Assembly (NCBI GenBank): GCA_964544475.1 | Contig: CAZJBS010000005.1 | Span: 124,001-188,000, forward strand | Direction of reading: 5' to 3' | Origin: CAZJBS01 sp964544475 | Lineage (GTDB): Bacteria > CLD3 > SB21 | DNA: 64,000 nucleotides | Part shown: piece after piece, positions 46,535 through 56,156 of the stretch | Layout of the letters: each line of letters starts with the position of its first letter | Position numbering within the stretch: the first letter of the stretch is position 1 | Translations under genes and position numbers: made by a program | Notes under the pieces: generated by a model | What the model was told of the DNA's origin: nothing | The model's input: the letters and a program-made list of their open reading frames with translations, nothing else | The model's database searches: none

Positions 46535-49048
46535 CTACCTTGAGGAATATCGGTGAGCTTTAGTATACTTGACCGTACGGTTCCTCTTAGGACTATATTC
46601 GGTTCCATTACTGTCGCACAAACCAATTATCTGCAAGCTGTCACGGTCCCAAACAAGAACTTCAGAAGGAACTGGCTGCTTAATGGCGCTTTTTACTTGA
46701 ATATGGTATGATCGTCTTCCCTGCACTATTTCTTGTGTAATACTAAGAAAGAAGTCCGTTGCCTGAACGAGGGCATGCAAAAAAGGTGCTTGTTGTTCTC
46801 TAAGTAAGGCGTTATTCGGTTGTTCTCGCGACAATGTGCTATCTCGGTCGTCAACGGAAAAAGTTGTAAATGTGGTTACAACAGTCAGGTCATATCTTGA
46901 CAGAATATTGTAGACTAACGGCCAAACCATATCTCGTTTCTGCAGTTCTGTAAACTGCAGAAAAACATTATGAAGGCCATCAAGTAAAATACCCGTGAAG
47001 GGTTCCCCGTGTAATATTGCACCGTCTAGTTTTCGTGTGATCTTGCTAATGACATCTTCTGGCAGAAGGAACCCCGGGTAAAATGCTATGCAGTGAATTT
47101 CATCTCTAATTGCCCTACGCGAAGTGATGTAATTCTTCACGAGAGAATTATAGTAATCCTCGGGATACAAAAAAGAAACGATTAGCAACTTCCTCTTATG
47201 TTCTGTTTTGACATGTGAATGGTCGGAAAGGTGCTTTAGTCCGACGTTCGTTCGCGGAAAACCTGCTAGAGTGATTTCTGAAGAAGGCGTCATAAGAAGC
47301 CTTAAAGCAAATCCAGCCTTACCGCTGCTGCCTACCCCGTGTATCAGGATGTGCGATCGCCTAAAAAGTGATAAAGAAAAAATTCTGGCAGTTTTCCTAT
47401 CTTGTGACTCGTTCGAGACTACTATTCTGTGAACAAGGTTTTGCTCATCGGGAAGAAGCCTCCTAATACGCTCTCTCAAATCAATGTGAGAAGGTACCTG
47501 CGGATAAATTCTGAAACCAGCGGATCGGGACAAATGAAAAATATGGGATCCCTGGCGTGATATCTGATGTCGCGTCTTGATCAACTGAATTACGCGATGA
47601 GGCTTGGTGTCTACTTCTTTAGTTCTTTCGTGCAACAGCTTCAGAGAAATATCAGTAAGATAATCTAATCTCACGGCGTCCGCTAAATTGTCACCAGAGA
47701 TAAGAATTACCAATGAACGCAGCTTCCGGCATATTCTTATGAACTCTTCAAGCTGATGAAAGAACCTTTTTTGGTCGCTGTTTTCGAGGAGCAGACCAGT
47801 TATGTTGTCAATAACCACCAGTGCGGGGCATATTGCTGGCATTGTATCATCATTATTCTGCTTCATGGTCGGAGGAGACAATTTTTTGAGAATAAGTTCT
47901 CCGAAGTTTTCGATATCCCAGTCCGTCTTCAGCCTAACAGGTGTAAACCAACCAGAAATTCGACTATTCACCGCTGGGCGTGGCTGCAATTCGAAAATTG
48001 ATGAATTCCGAAGATAGTCTGGTATCAGAGAATTGAGGCGGTTCCACAGATCATGTACGCCTTCTTCCAAGGAAAAATAGAGGCACTTGGTATTGAGAGG
48101 AGCTAGGATAGCCGCAAGCGCAAGTGCAAAAGACGTTTTGCCGCTACCTGCTCCTCCACTAATGCTCATGACCAAACTTGAGTTGTGGGCTTTTCTCAAG
48201 CCGCCAAAAAAAATAACTTCAGCGCCCCTCACTGGCAAGGGGATTCCGATCATTTCATTGATTACTTCGGACGAGTCAGGTAACTTTGAAAACGCTGGCG
48301 ACAGTCGAAAGCGGTAAGTGGGAGGTTTGAGCCAATTCTTGGAGTTGAGAAATTTACACCGCAAACTGGAGCTATTAAACCATAAAACAGCAGCCCCCTT
48401 CATCGCAAGATAATGCCCAACTACCAAATTGGCTCTCGTTTGGATGCTTTGTGAATGAACATCCTTTGGCCATCTAGCCTGAATATCGATATGATGATTG
48501 AAAGTTGAGATTGCATCCTGAATGAATTCTGGCTTGAGGTCATCAAACTTAGAATCGTTGGTATCCACATCCGGATGAACATGAAAATTACTGTACAAGA
48601 GACCGCGACAAGTGGCCAACGCATAAGCAGCAGTCTGTGGCTCGTCTGGTATTGTAAGGGCTTGATAGAGTATGCGCAGTGGTGATGGAAGGACAGACCC
48701 TTTGAAGCTGGGAGACTTGGTAATCTCCAGTGATTCGTTGAAAGCTTGGATAGTTAGCTTTGAGAGACGCGGATACGTTTTCAGCTTAGTGATGTGAGAA
48801 GTTTGAAGACCACGTGTTATATGGCGATCTTTTCCAGAGGGAAACAGGTTTTTCAGATCCCTAAAACAATTCGTGAACTCAGCATCAGTCGGATCGAGCG
48901 GCTCGCGATTGTCCGACTTTTTGACACAAATCGAAAGTGCTTTTATGATGGCCGCCAATAAACTTGGAAGGGCTTGACCATAAGGTAAGTGATGAGTTTC
49001 TATCATGCGACTGCGCGTGATGGCACCTATAGGGTCAAACTTGGACAA
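46535..49048 (-). CDS. Large KaiC-like (RecA-fold) ATPase, 837 aa
   Basis: The N-terminal ~270 residues are an unassigned helical domain. A KaiC-type ATPase domain follows: Walker A GGAGSGKT (298-305), catalytic Glu pair YFSLEEG (about 328-329), Walker B ALVVIDNITG (409-418) and the KaiC signature KTRHQISRQG (491-500). A second RecA-like half begins at residue 565 with a degenerate loop GVGSSGKAGF and ILLDGLHNV. KaiC/RadA relatives form hexameric rings. It is the last gene of a three-gene operon, overlapping the 251-residue gene by 22 nt. Not a clock protein by context; a defence or signalling role is inferred from the island. Confidence 0.78.
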   Translation of the reverse strand: MSKFDPIGAITRSRMIETHHLPYGQALPSLLAAIIKALSICVKKSDNREPLDPTDAEFTNCFRDLKNLFPSGKDRHITRGLQTSHITKLKTYPRLSKLTIQAFNESLEITKSPSFKGSVLPSPLRILYQALTIPDEPQTAAYALATCRGLLYSNFHVHPDVDTNDSKFDDLKPEFIQDAISTFNHHIDIQARWPKDVHSQSIQTRANLVVGHYLAMKGAAVLWFNSSSLRCKFLNSKNWLKPPTYRFRLSPAFSKLPDSSEVINEMIGIPLPVRGAEVIFFGGLRKAHNSSLVMSISGGAGSGKTSFALALAAILAPLNTKCLYFSLEEGVHDLWNRLNSLIPDYLRNSSIFELQPRPAVNSRISGWFTPVRLKTDWDIENFGELILKKLSPPTMKQNNDDTMPAICPALVVIDNITGLLLENSDQKRFFHQLEEFIRICRKLRSLVILISGDNLADAVRLDYLTDISLKLLHERTKEVDTKPHRVIQLIKTRHQISRQGSHIFHLSRSAGFRIYPQVPSHIDLRERIRRLLPDEQNLVHRIVVSNESQDRKTARIFSLSLFRRSHILIHGVGSSGKAGFALRLLMTPSSEITLAGFPRTNVGLKHLSDHSHVKTEHKRKLLIVSFLYPEDYYNSLVKNYITSRRAIRDEIHCIAFYPGFLLPEDVISKITRKLDGAILHGEPFTGILLDGLHNVFLQFTELQKRDMVWPLVYNILSRYDLTVVTTFTTFSVDDRDSTLSREQPNNALLREQQAPFLHALVQATDFFLSITQEIVQGRRSYHIQVKSAIKQPVPSEVLVWDRDSLQIIGLCDSNGTEYSPKRNRTVKYTKAHRYSSR

Positions 49049-49782
49049 GACATTTGCACTATTTTCCTCTGTATGAAATTCTCAATTGTCGCGGCACATC
49101 TCCTTGCCTCCTCGCTGAGGCTTGTCTTTAGCTGACTCTCGAGTAATCCCCTTTCATCAGCCCAACTCGTCAAAAGGCTTTGATCCTTATCAGAAAGTCG
49201 CCTCATCCACCGGTGTATCGCAGCCTTAAGATCCGGTTTAGATATGTTACTATCGGCCTCCCATGTAACGAGGCATTCGTACAAGCTTACGAAGTCGTTG
49301 TCCTTTCCAAGAATGTCGTCAACAAATGATACACATTTTTGCCAATCGACAATGGCTAAGATTTCCGCCCATAGCCATGGATTCCTCCTGACCAATTCGT
49401 CTTCATTATTCATTAAGTCCTCAATTTCATATTTCAGAAAGGCCGACCGGTGAAGGAGAGCAATGGTCTTAATCAAAATTGCTCTTTTTCTAGTATCACG
49501 GATATCTTGAAGAATCTCCTTGTAATCACGAGCGATTGCATCATCACGGATACCACTTAGATCGATGAAGCTCATCAAGCTAGTAAGATCATCACGGCTG
49601 AAACGCTTAAGACTTGGCTTCATTTCTTGAAGAAAAGACCTGTATACTCCCTGTTCCGATAACTCGGAAGAAACTCCAGTTGCAATCTGAACCATTCGCG
49701 TCATTCCTTCACGATCTGGAACATCTTTGCGATGAAATTGAATCAGATTCTTGAATGCAGACAATGAATCAATGGCGGGCAT
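49027..49782 (-). CDS. Unknown helical protein of the KaiC-like operon, 251 aa
   Basis: An all-helical soluble protein beginning MPAIDSLSAFKNLIQFHRKD, with regularly spaced Leu/Ile-rich helices resembling an alpha-solenoid. No catalytic motif. It overlaps both neighbours (14 and 22 nt), so the three products are probably made in fixed ratio and act as a complex. Confidence 0.7.
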   Translation of the reverse strand: MPAIDSLSAFKNLIQFHRKDVPDREGMTRMVQIATGVSSELSEQGVYRSFLQEMKPSLKRFSRDDLTSLMSFIDLSGIRDDAIARDYKEILQDIRDTRKRAILIKTIALLHRSAFLKYEIEDLMNNEDELVRRNPWLWAEILAIVDWQKCVSFVDDILGKDNDFVSLYECLVTWEADSNISKPDLKAAIHRWMRRLSDKDQSLLTSWADERGLLESQLKTSLSEEARRCAATIENFIQRKIVQMSCPSLTL

Positions 49783-50503
49783 CGTAGATCTCTCCTATGT
49801 TGTCAAAAAAATTCGGTTTATGTACGATTTCTTTATACCCCCCAGCTTTTGTACATAAGGGAAGCGGCTTAGTCTTTCCGCCGGGTTGCCATTGATCGCA
49901 AAATTCTGCATCGAAAGCAGTAGGTCTATACGCCTTTATCGAATGTGGAAGCTTATGAGCGATTGCATATTTGGGGTGCTTCTGATCAGATAACCCTAGT
50001 TGGCATGATAATATCGACAAGTTGATCTCTGAATAAAAGGAGCCAGATACTTGGTCGTTCTCAAAACTCCACATGAGGTGGCGGCCAAACCTGCAGCCAG
50101 CGTAGGCTCTTTTAAGGGCAGTCAAGAGAGCGTACTTATTGCTGGACCTCAAACAATCGTCTATGGTTCGGCGCAATTGTGTAGGTGTGATAATTTTTCC
50201 TCTCCGCTTTAAGAGTTCATCAGCCAGCGCTTCGCACAGAGATACTTTCATGGTCATTCGTCCGATGATGTTCTGTATGACCACTTGTGAACCTAAGCGT
50301 TGATGTTTACGGAAGAATTTTAAGCAGAGGTTCTTAAGTTTTGGCTCGGCTCCGTTTATAGACTCGAGCAAATCAAAGAACTTCCGAAGACTTTTTGAGT
50401 CAAGACCTCGATCTGACAATATGTTCTTCTGTACTTTCGGCCATTTTTCTTCAAACAAGCGAGCGGCACTGCAGTTAGGATACTTCGTCTTTTTTCGTGG
50501 CAT
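49769..50503 (-). CDS. Unknown protein of the KaiC-like operon, 244 aa
   Basis: A basic protein beginning MPRKKTKYPNCSAARLFEEK. The first 130 residues are helical (possibly nucleic-acid binding). The C-terminal part has aromatic and His/Cys residues (FDAEFCDQW, LPLCTKAGGY) without a recognised active site. First gene of the operon. The 272 nt upstream (50504-50775) hold no gene and presumably its promoter. Confidence 0.7.
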   Translation of the reverse strand: MPRKKTKYPNCSAARLFEEKWPKVQKNILSDRGLDSKSLRKFFDLLESINGAEPKLKNLCLKFFRKHQRLGSQVVIQNIIGRMTMKVSLCEALADELLKRRGKIITPTQLRRTIDDCLRSSNKYALLTALKRAYAGCRFGRHLMWSFENDQVSGSFYSEINLSILSCQLGLSDQKHPKYAIAHKLPHSIKAYRPTAFDAEFCDQWQPGGKTKPLPLCTKAGGYKEIVHKPNFFDNIGEIYDARH

Positions 50504-50775
50504 GAGCGAGCTTTCGTCTCTTATGAAATATGGTTAACTGATCGGCCAGCCCCAATAATCAGAACCCCTGTCAGTATCCAGCCCATGATTTGGATTTCGA
50601 ACGCGAGGCGTTGGATGCGTGACATGCGTAGGATGACACATGAGCGATGCCCCTAGCAATATTATCATTCATGAACAAATTATCAAGATGATTCCTGGTT
50701 GTTTAGACGGGTCACATTTGCACGAACTGAGATATTATTTTCACTGGACTGGAGACGCAATGTCAGATTCCACAG

Positions 50776-51435
50776 TCAAGAAAAAATTCCTGAGTAGTAG
50801 TGGCATCGACGTCTAATTGAACAAGTTCTACACCCTGGATTGACTGGCTTACAAATCAGCGCCGCAAAATCCAAGAGAGCCAAATTTGCTTCTCGTGGTT
50901 TTCTGCATTTACTGAATGCTTTGGAAAGAGCAATGATCGAAGCATCACGACGGGCTTCGTTTCGCACCTTTGCGCCGAAGAAGCGACAAAAAATCCTCAC
51001 TACATTGGAATCAACAATCCATTCCGGTTTCATGAAAGCTATTGAGAGGACTGCACCGGCTACATAGTCTCCGACCCCAGGAAGTGTGAGCAGTTGTTCG
51101 CGACACCTCGGAACTTCGCCATTGAATTTGCTGAGCAGTTCTTTACCCAGCAGGCAAAATTTTGAGATTCTCCATCTTAGGCCAAGGGGAAGGAGTATTC
51201 TACGCACAACTTGTCGATTCGCTAAGACAAGTTCCGATGGTTTGCTGAATCTTCGAACAAAATCCTTGTAGACCACTTCAACTTGATCTGCCTTTGTTCT
51301 CTGCAACATCATTTCTGCGATAAGGACTCTCCACGGGTCTGAAGTGCGCCGCCACGGATAATCACGGGCGTTCCTTTCGAACCACAACAAAAGTCGAGAT
51401 CGAAGAAATCGGATCTTTTCAGAATCGGGAGCCAT
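50776..51435 (-). CDS. HhH-GPD DNA glycosylase (MutY/Mig-like) with [4Fe-4S] cluster
   Basis: A 219-residue base-excision repair enzyme. It has Glu41 (AEMMLQRTKAD), the helix-hairpin-helix LPGVGDY (118-124), catalytic Asp142 (IVDSNVVRI) and the cluster motif C-x6-C-x2-C-x5-C (195-211). Tyr124 replaces the EndoIII lysine, as in MutY homologues and the thermophilic T/G glycosylase Mig. It lacks the C-terminal NUDIX-like domain of MutY. It overlaps the cytosine methyltransferase gene by 17 nt. I infer that it repairs T:G mismatches from deaminated 5-methylcytosine, taking the place of a Vsr nuclease; adenine glycosylase activity is the alternative. Confidence 0.88.
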   Translation of the reverse strand: MAPDSEKIRFLRSRLLLWFERNARDYPWRRTSDPWRVLIAEMMLQRTKADQVEVVYKDFVRRFSKPSELVLANRQVVRRILLPLGLRWRISKFCLLGKELLSKFNGEVPRCREQLLTLPGVGDYVAGAVLSIAFMKPEWIVDSNVVRIFCRFFGAKVRNEARRDASIIALSKAFSKCRKPREANLALLDFAALICKPVNPGCRTCSIRRRCHYYSGIFS

Positions 51436-52777
51436 AAATCTTCAGAAGCTCCTCTTTCAGTACCTTTGCTATTGCGACTGCCATTTTCGGTGGAACTGCG
51501 TTGCCAACTTGCTTAAATTGCTCCGTTCGAGGGCCTTCAAAAAAGAAGTTGTCAGGAAAAGACTGGCATCGGGCTGCCTCTCGTACGGTGAAAGACCGAC
51601 ATTGATTGATGTCGGGGTGAATATAGTAATGGCCATCTTTGGCAATATGAGCCATGATCGTTGAAGCGGGCTCATTCCACCATTGCACTCTAAACCTATC
51701 CAAGAACTTGTCAAGATGGTCGTGTTCTGGCGTAAGATCGGGGCGTTCATGCATTAGATCTACAAGCGTGGCCCGCCCGTTCCCTTTCTTATGATGTTCA
51801 ATGAAGAATCTGTATCGGTCAAGATCACTATCCATATGTTTCCGAGCCCTGTGGTTGCACACTCCGATGGAAGCCTTCCTCATCTCCACCTGATACTGCT
51901 TGAGATCGTTTTTTCGCGAATACGGACCAAACCACGCATCATTACCGTCGTTGGGTTTGATTCGCGGCAGGTCACCGATTGCGTCACCAATGTCAAACAC
52001 GACTTTATGTTCTCGCTTTTTTAAGCTCAAGAATACCTGTTTTACAGATGGGTGCTGCAAACCAAGGTCTCTTCTATAACCTATTAAGAGCACTCTCGAG
52101 CGTTTTTGAGGAACGCCGAACCTCGCACTATTGATAAGGTATCCTCGCGGATTCCTAGCATACTCGTCGAACGTCGGAGCAATATCATAGGCGGGTTTGA
52201 TGGAAGCAAAGTCCTTCATCAGTCGAAGGAAGGTATCCTCGCCACCTGCTTTAGCGGTCAGCAAACCCGGAACATTTTCCAGTACAAAGAAATCCGGCTC
52301 TATATCTCCCAGAACGCTCAGATAGTGTTCATAGAGAAAATGGCGTGTGTCATTTTCCATGCGGCCCGGGTCTCTCGATCTGCCCGCAATGGAATACGCC
52401 TGGCAGGGCGGACCTCCAAGCAAAATGTTTACTTTGCGAACATTTTGATTCCTAAGTGCAATTCTAATGGAAGACATGATTTGACTGTATGAATGTATTC
52501 CAAATTCTCTTTCTACAACGCTACATTCCATCTGATCTGAGAGCCCGGCAAATTTTGCCCTCAGATCTTCACGGCTGGTTTCAGCCTTGATGTACTTGTG
52601 GTACCAAACGAGCTTTCCTTGTTTCTTCAGTTCATGAAACATGATTCTCGTTCGCAGACTCTCGGAGGCCCACTTATCCTTTTCCAAGTAAGCAGCAACA
52701 CAGAAACCGGCACGCGTGAAGCCTTCACTTAGCCCCCCGCACCCGGCGAACAAATCAACTGCTGTAAAAGCTTTCAT
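51419..52777 (-). CDS. dcm: DNA (cytosine-5)-methyltransferase
   Basis: A 452-residue C5 methylase with motif I VDLFAGCGGLSEGF (7-20), catalytic motif IV GGPPCQAYSI with Cys125, motif VI ENVPGLL, motif VIII QKRSRVLLIGYR and C-terminal motif X QVGNAVPPKMAVAIA. An insertion near residues 45-95 between motifs I and IV is longer than usual. It methylates an unknown site, probably protecting self DNA in this operon. It overlaps both neighbours. The symbol denotes the family only. Confidence 0.93.
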   Translation of the reverse strand: MKAFTAVDLFAGCGGLSEGFTRAGFCVAAYLEKDKWASESLRTRIMFHELKKQGKLVWYHKYIKAETSREDLRAKFAGLSDQMECSVVEREFGIHSYSQIMSSIRIALRNQNVRKVNILLGGPPCQAYSIAGRSRDPGRMENDTRHFLYEHYLSVLGDIEPDFFVLENVPGLLTAKAGGEDTFLRLMKDFASIKPAYDIAPTFDEYARNPRGYLINSARFGVPQKRSRVLLIGYRRDLGLQHPSVKQVFLSLKKREHKVVFDIGDAIGDLPRIKPNDGNDAWFGPYSRKNDLKQYQVEMRKASIGVCNHRARKHMDSDLDRYRFFIEHHKKGNGRATLVDLMHERPDLTPEHDHLDKFLDRFRVQWWNEPASTIMAHIAKDGHYYIHPDINQCRSFTVREAARCQSFPDNFFFEGPRTEQFKQVGNAVPPKMAVAIAKVLKEELLKIYGSRF

Positions 52778-53499
52778 GGCGTTTTTTGCTCAAGCCACAG
52801 TCCAAATTCTCGTGGCAGAAGCTCGGCTATTTTATCAGGCTCCATCTTATGGACATCATAAGTCAATTCAAGCTGGCCGACGACTTTGTAGAATCGCCGA
52901 ATGTTCCCCGGCTTCTTTCTATTGGTACATCCGATCTTAGGGCCATTACGTCTGCCATCCCAATATAACCTGTGTGCTAAGTGGACAAGTTGCTTATTTC
53001 CAATGATGTATTGTCTTGAGGCAAGCTGTTCCACAATGTCCTTGTTACCGTCGTGGGAACAATCCAAGAAAAGTTTCGATCCCTCTTGCCCGTGTGTTTC
53101 ATATAAGTCGTAGGGCGCCGCAATGAAATGCCTGTAATAGTCTCTATGGTCCGTGCTGCAAATATACCGTGCGCTCTCGAGCACTTTCCTGCTACCATTT
53201 TCCACTGGGCAGATCATATCGAACCACATGTACGCCAGCCAAGTCCAGATGCCATGTTCGCGCATTACGTCAGCCTTTGTGAGACCGGCACGTTGGAAGA
53301 GTTCTGAAAGGTATTGTGCCAATTCCATTCTCGTGGAAAAGGATTTCGTTTCGTCAATCTCAACCAAAGGCCTAAAGGAAGAGGAATCGGGCCCTTCAAC
53401 AATAATCGGCAGTGGGAGATTAGGCTGTTCCTTTAATGCGTGGATATGTGCCCTGAACTTAGAAATTCCTTCTTCTGTCATGACTCGTAAAACGCTCAT
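52774..53499 (-). CDS. Accessory protein, DUF6339-like, 241 aa
   Basis: A soluble helical protein beginning MSVLRVMTEEGISKFRAHIH, with conserved-looking aromatic motifs (HGIWTWLAYMWFD, then DYYRHFIAAPYDLYETHG). By recall it resembles DUF6339, found in Z1/MORC-type restriction-modification loci; I could not verify. No nuclease motif is evident. It overlaps the methyltransferase gene and the 262-residue gene by 4 nt each. Confidence 0.65.
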   Translation of the reverse strand: MSVLRVMTEEGISKFRAHIHALKEQPNLPLPIIVEGPDSSSFRPLVEIDETKSFSTRMELAQYLSELFQRAGLTKADVMREHGIWTWLAYMWFDMICPVENGSRKVLESARYICSTDHRDYYRHFIAAPYDLYETHGQEGSKLFLDCSHDGNKDIVEQLASRQYIIGNKQLVHLAHRLYWDGRRNGPKIGCTNRKKPGNIRRFYKVVGQLELTYDVHKMEPDKIAELLPREFGLWLEQKTP

Positions 53500-54284
53500 G
53501 TGGTTTCACCTCCAACCAGTGTAGCCTGGAAGTCCTTCCATTCTTTCCGACCCGAGCAGAATTCTTCGACAACTCTATTGATCCACTTCTGGGCTTCGTC
53601 GCTTTCAAAATCTTCATCCTTGCAGTTGAGTATGCTCGGCGGTTCTTCGCTCGATAAGACGTGCCGTGTGAACTGTAGCCAATTGCGTTGCCAATCTGAA
53701 CTTGGATCCTCTGTAGAGTCCAGACCGTAAACGAAAACCATGTTCGTCAGAATGTCTCTGATAACTGCTGGATAAACATAGAAGAAGAACATTGGATTTG
53801 ACTTGGCGAGGGTTTCGATAGAAGGTATCGCGGAATTCAGCACAAGAACGGGCCCACCTTCGTCGGCTATGTACTCTACAATCCAAACCTGATGCCCGAT
53901 ATCACGAAAATCTACGGGCAATATTGACATTTTCTCTCCCTCCGCGAAGGGTGATATCCGGTCCGCGTGCGCGAGGATCAGGCCATGCTCTCCAGTCTCG
54001 TCAACAACAAGCATACGAAATTTCAGGTTTTCAGTTCTTGAGAGGCCCTTAAGACTGGTATCGTGAGGGACGCATGTTGCCCCAACAGTCCCAAAGTCAT
54101 AAATGAGCTCTTCCGTTTTATGGTAGGCGTGCACATAGACCTTCGCATCTGGAGGCAAAGAGTACGCCGCTAGATCAAACTTCACCGTGAAAGACTTTGA
54201 GGTGCCGTTTTGACTATTCAACTCTATTCTAACGTGCTCGCGGAGGATCTTCTTCCGATCCGTGAAATTAAGCCTGCGTTTCAT
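53496..54284 (-). CDS. Unknown protein of the GHKL-methyltransferase operon, 262 aa
   Basis: The N-terminal ~120 residues are beta-rich (RIELNSQNGTSKSFTVKFDL), perhaps an immunoglobulin-like or C2-like fold. The C-terminal half is helical and hydrophobic in patches (MFFFYVYPAVIRDILTNMVF). No active site recognised. It overlaps the GHKL ATPase gene by 17 nt, so it probably binds that protein. Confidence 0.65.
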   Translation of the reverse strand: MKRRLNFTDRKKILREHVRIELNSQNGTSKSFTVKFDLAAYSLPPDAKVYVHAYHKTEELIYDFGTVGATCVPHDTSLKGLSRTENLKFRMLVVDETGEHGLILAHADRISPFAEGEKMSILPVDFRDIGHQVWIVEYIADEGGPVLVLNSAIPSIETLAKSNPMFFFYVYPAVIRDILTNMVFVYGLDSTEDPSSDWQRNWLQFTRHVLSSEEPPSILNCKDEDFESDEAQKWINRVVEEFCSGRKEWKDFQATLVGGETT

Positions 54285-56109
54285 TTCGAATTTCCTGGAT
54301 GTCCACGACTAAATCTCTGTTCTTGTCAAATCCGCCTAGCTCTAGAAAGAAATCACGATTATTGATGCTCATCTCAATAGCATTAGGGCCGCAAACGGTA
54401 ATACTGCAGCTCCGTGAATTCGTGGCGACAGATCCCGATCCCAGGTCAAAGTCATGCACCTCGAAGTTCTTAAATGGATTTCCTCTCCTCACGTCATAGG
54501 CTAGCTTCAGGTGACCCCGGATCGGCAACCGTGGATCGTCCTCAAGCAAAGTAATCCTTATTCCATTTCCTGTTCTGACAATTCCGAAACGCTTCCGCTT
54601 TGCCGTAATCAGAGGAACTGATTTTTCTCTGCCAATTTCCTCATCCTCTCGCTCAGGTTGGGAGACGAAAAAGATGTCTTTGAGAAAATCCTTCTGTCTT
54701 TCTTTAGGTGGTTCGTCCAGTAACGACACTATAGACACGAGACTCCTAGTGATGAATGCCAGCGTCTTCGCTGCGTTTTCGTACTTGGACTTGAAACCCT
54801 CAGTTTCCCTATTCCACTTCGTATGAGCAGGCGTTTCTGCATCGCCCAAAAATTCAGATATCGGATCGTCTTTTGCCACAAGAAGAGTCCTCACTTGATG
54901 AGTCCCGAGAGTTCTCATTTCAGTAATTGTAATTCCCGATCTTATGTAGTATTCTTGAGGTTCTTTCAAAGTGGGTGTTTTATGCATATGAATGTCGAAG
55001 TACGATTTCGACTTTGGTTTTCCAACCATTTGCACGAAAAGCGGAACCCTGACAGAAAGAAAATCTGATTCTGCAAAATCTTCACGTAGATGGTCAAGTC
55101 TGTTTCCAAATGAGGATTCGTCAATCTGCAGGGATTCAGCGCACTCATCGGGCAATAGAACAAATTGGCCATTTTCTTCATTCTCGATGCAGTTTTTGAT
55201 GAACTTCAGGAAGGAGCTACGGTTCATATCTTCCCAAGCGGTCCCTCGCCAGTTCTGGTCACTTGCCATCTCAGCTAGGTTTACAGAATCCAACTTCACA
55301 GTCCCACTATCGCCGGCAATTTCAACTTCTAAGTCTCCATTCATAATCGCATAAAAATAGTGAATAATCACGGAACGGATAACTGCATCAACCGTGATTT
55401 CGATTTGCGGCATAGGTATTACGAGCGATAGGCCTGATTCGTCAGTTCGGCGAATTGAAAACGCCCTTCTAAAGAGCCCAATAGTATCGTTACTATCAAT
55501 TGGAGCGAACCCATCCTTGACATAGTATCCGTAATACTGATAGGTTTTTTTGTCGAGACGATGGGCTTTCAGTAAGGCCTTCCCCATGAGTAACTTCCTG
55601 CCGTCGTCATGGCGAACGGTATATCCCCAGAAAACCCTGAGCTTGGAGATTATGTGGAACGTGGTCTTGCCCAAACCCCACCTTCCACCCTCCTGTCCTT
55701 TCTTTTGCGATTTGCCTTCGCACCACCAGAAATTGTAAAAGTTATGTCTGCCCTTTGGCCTCACATTCTCCCCAGTTTCGCCGTCAAGACCAGTTGTGCC
55801 ATAGTCTTCCATGGTCAAGAAAGGTACGAAGCTCGTTGTCGGGTAATCTTGTGGAAACAGCTCTGACGCTTTGAGATGGCGAGTGAATTCTTCCTCAACA
55901 AACCTGTCCAGTTCACTTCTTCGGACCGTTCCAAGAACAAATCTCACCTTTACGACGTTACCTCCAGGCACCTTAGCATCAAGTGAGTTCTGTATGAACT
56001 CCCTAACAATAGCTTCGGAAGCGTGGGCAAGCCTAAAGAACTCCGCCTCGTGCGGGTCTCTTTCAGGCTCTCCTTGTTGCAGTTCTCTAAACTTCCACAT
56101 CAACGTCAT
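54268..56109 (-). CDS. GHKL (MORC/Hsp90-like) ATPase, 613 aa
   Basis: The N-terminal ATPase domain has the N box VREFIQNSLDA (Asn41), TMEDYGTTGLDG with Asp102, and the lid GGRWGLGKTTF (141-151). A transducer-like domain follows to about residue 430, then a beta-rich C-terminal domain. Such MORC-like proteins accompany C5 methylases in some restriction-modification loci, where ATP-driven dimerisation is thought to license DNA cleavage. First gene of a five-gene operon with overlapping ends. The ATG at 56100 (MWKFREL) is an alternative start. Its promoter is unclear because vapC ends only 47 nt upstream. Confidence 0.85.
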   Translation of the reverse strand: MTLMWKFRELQQGEPERDPHEAEFFRLAHASEAIVREFIQNSLDAKVPGGNVVKVRFVLGTVRRSELDRFVEEEFTRHLKASELFPQDYPTTSFVPFLTMEDYGTTGLDGETGENVRPKGRHNFYNFWWCEGKSQKKGQEGGRWGLGKTTFHIISKLRVFWGYTVRHDDGRKLLMGKALLKAHRLDKKTYQYYGYYVKDGFAPIDSNDTIGLFRRAFSIRRTDESGLSLVIPMPQIEITVDAVIRSVIIHYFYAIMNGDLEVEIAGDSGTVKLDSVNLAEMASDQNWRGTAWEDMNRSSFLKFIKNCIENEENGQFVLLPDECAESLQIDESSFGNRLDHLREDFAESDFLSVRVPLFVQMVGKPKSKSYFDIHMHKTPTLKEPQEYYIRSGITITEMRTLGTHQVRTLLVAKDDPISEFLGDAETPAHTKWNRETEGFKSKYENAAKTLAFITRSLVSIVSLLDEPPKERQKDFLKDIFFVSQPEREDEEIGREKSVPLITAKRKRFGIVRTGNGIRITLLEDDPRLPIRGHLKLAYDVRRGNPFKNFEVHDFDLGSGSVATNSRSCSITVCGPNAIEMSINNRDFFLELGGFDKNRDLVVDIQEIRNETQA

Positions 56110-56156
56110 TGTCCTTTAGATTTTGAGACTTCCATTTCCTTCCATGATTATCCCCA

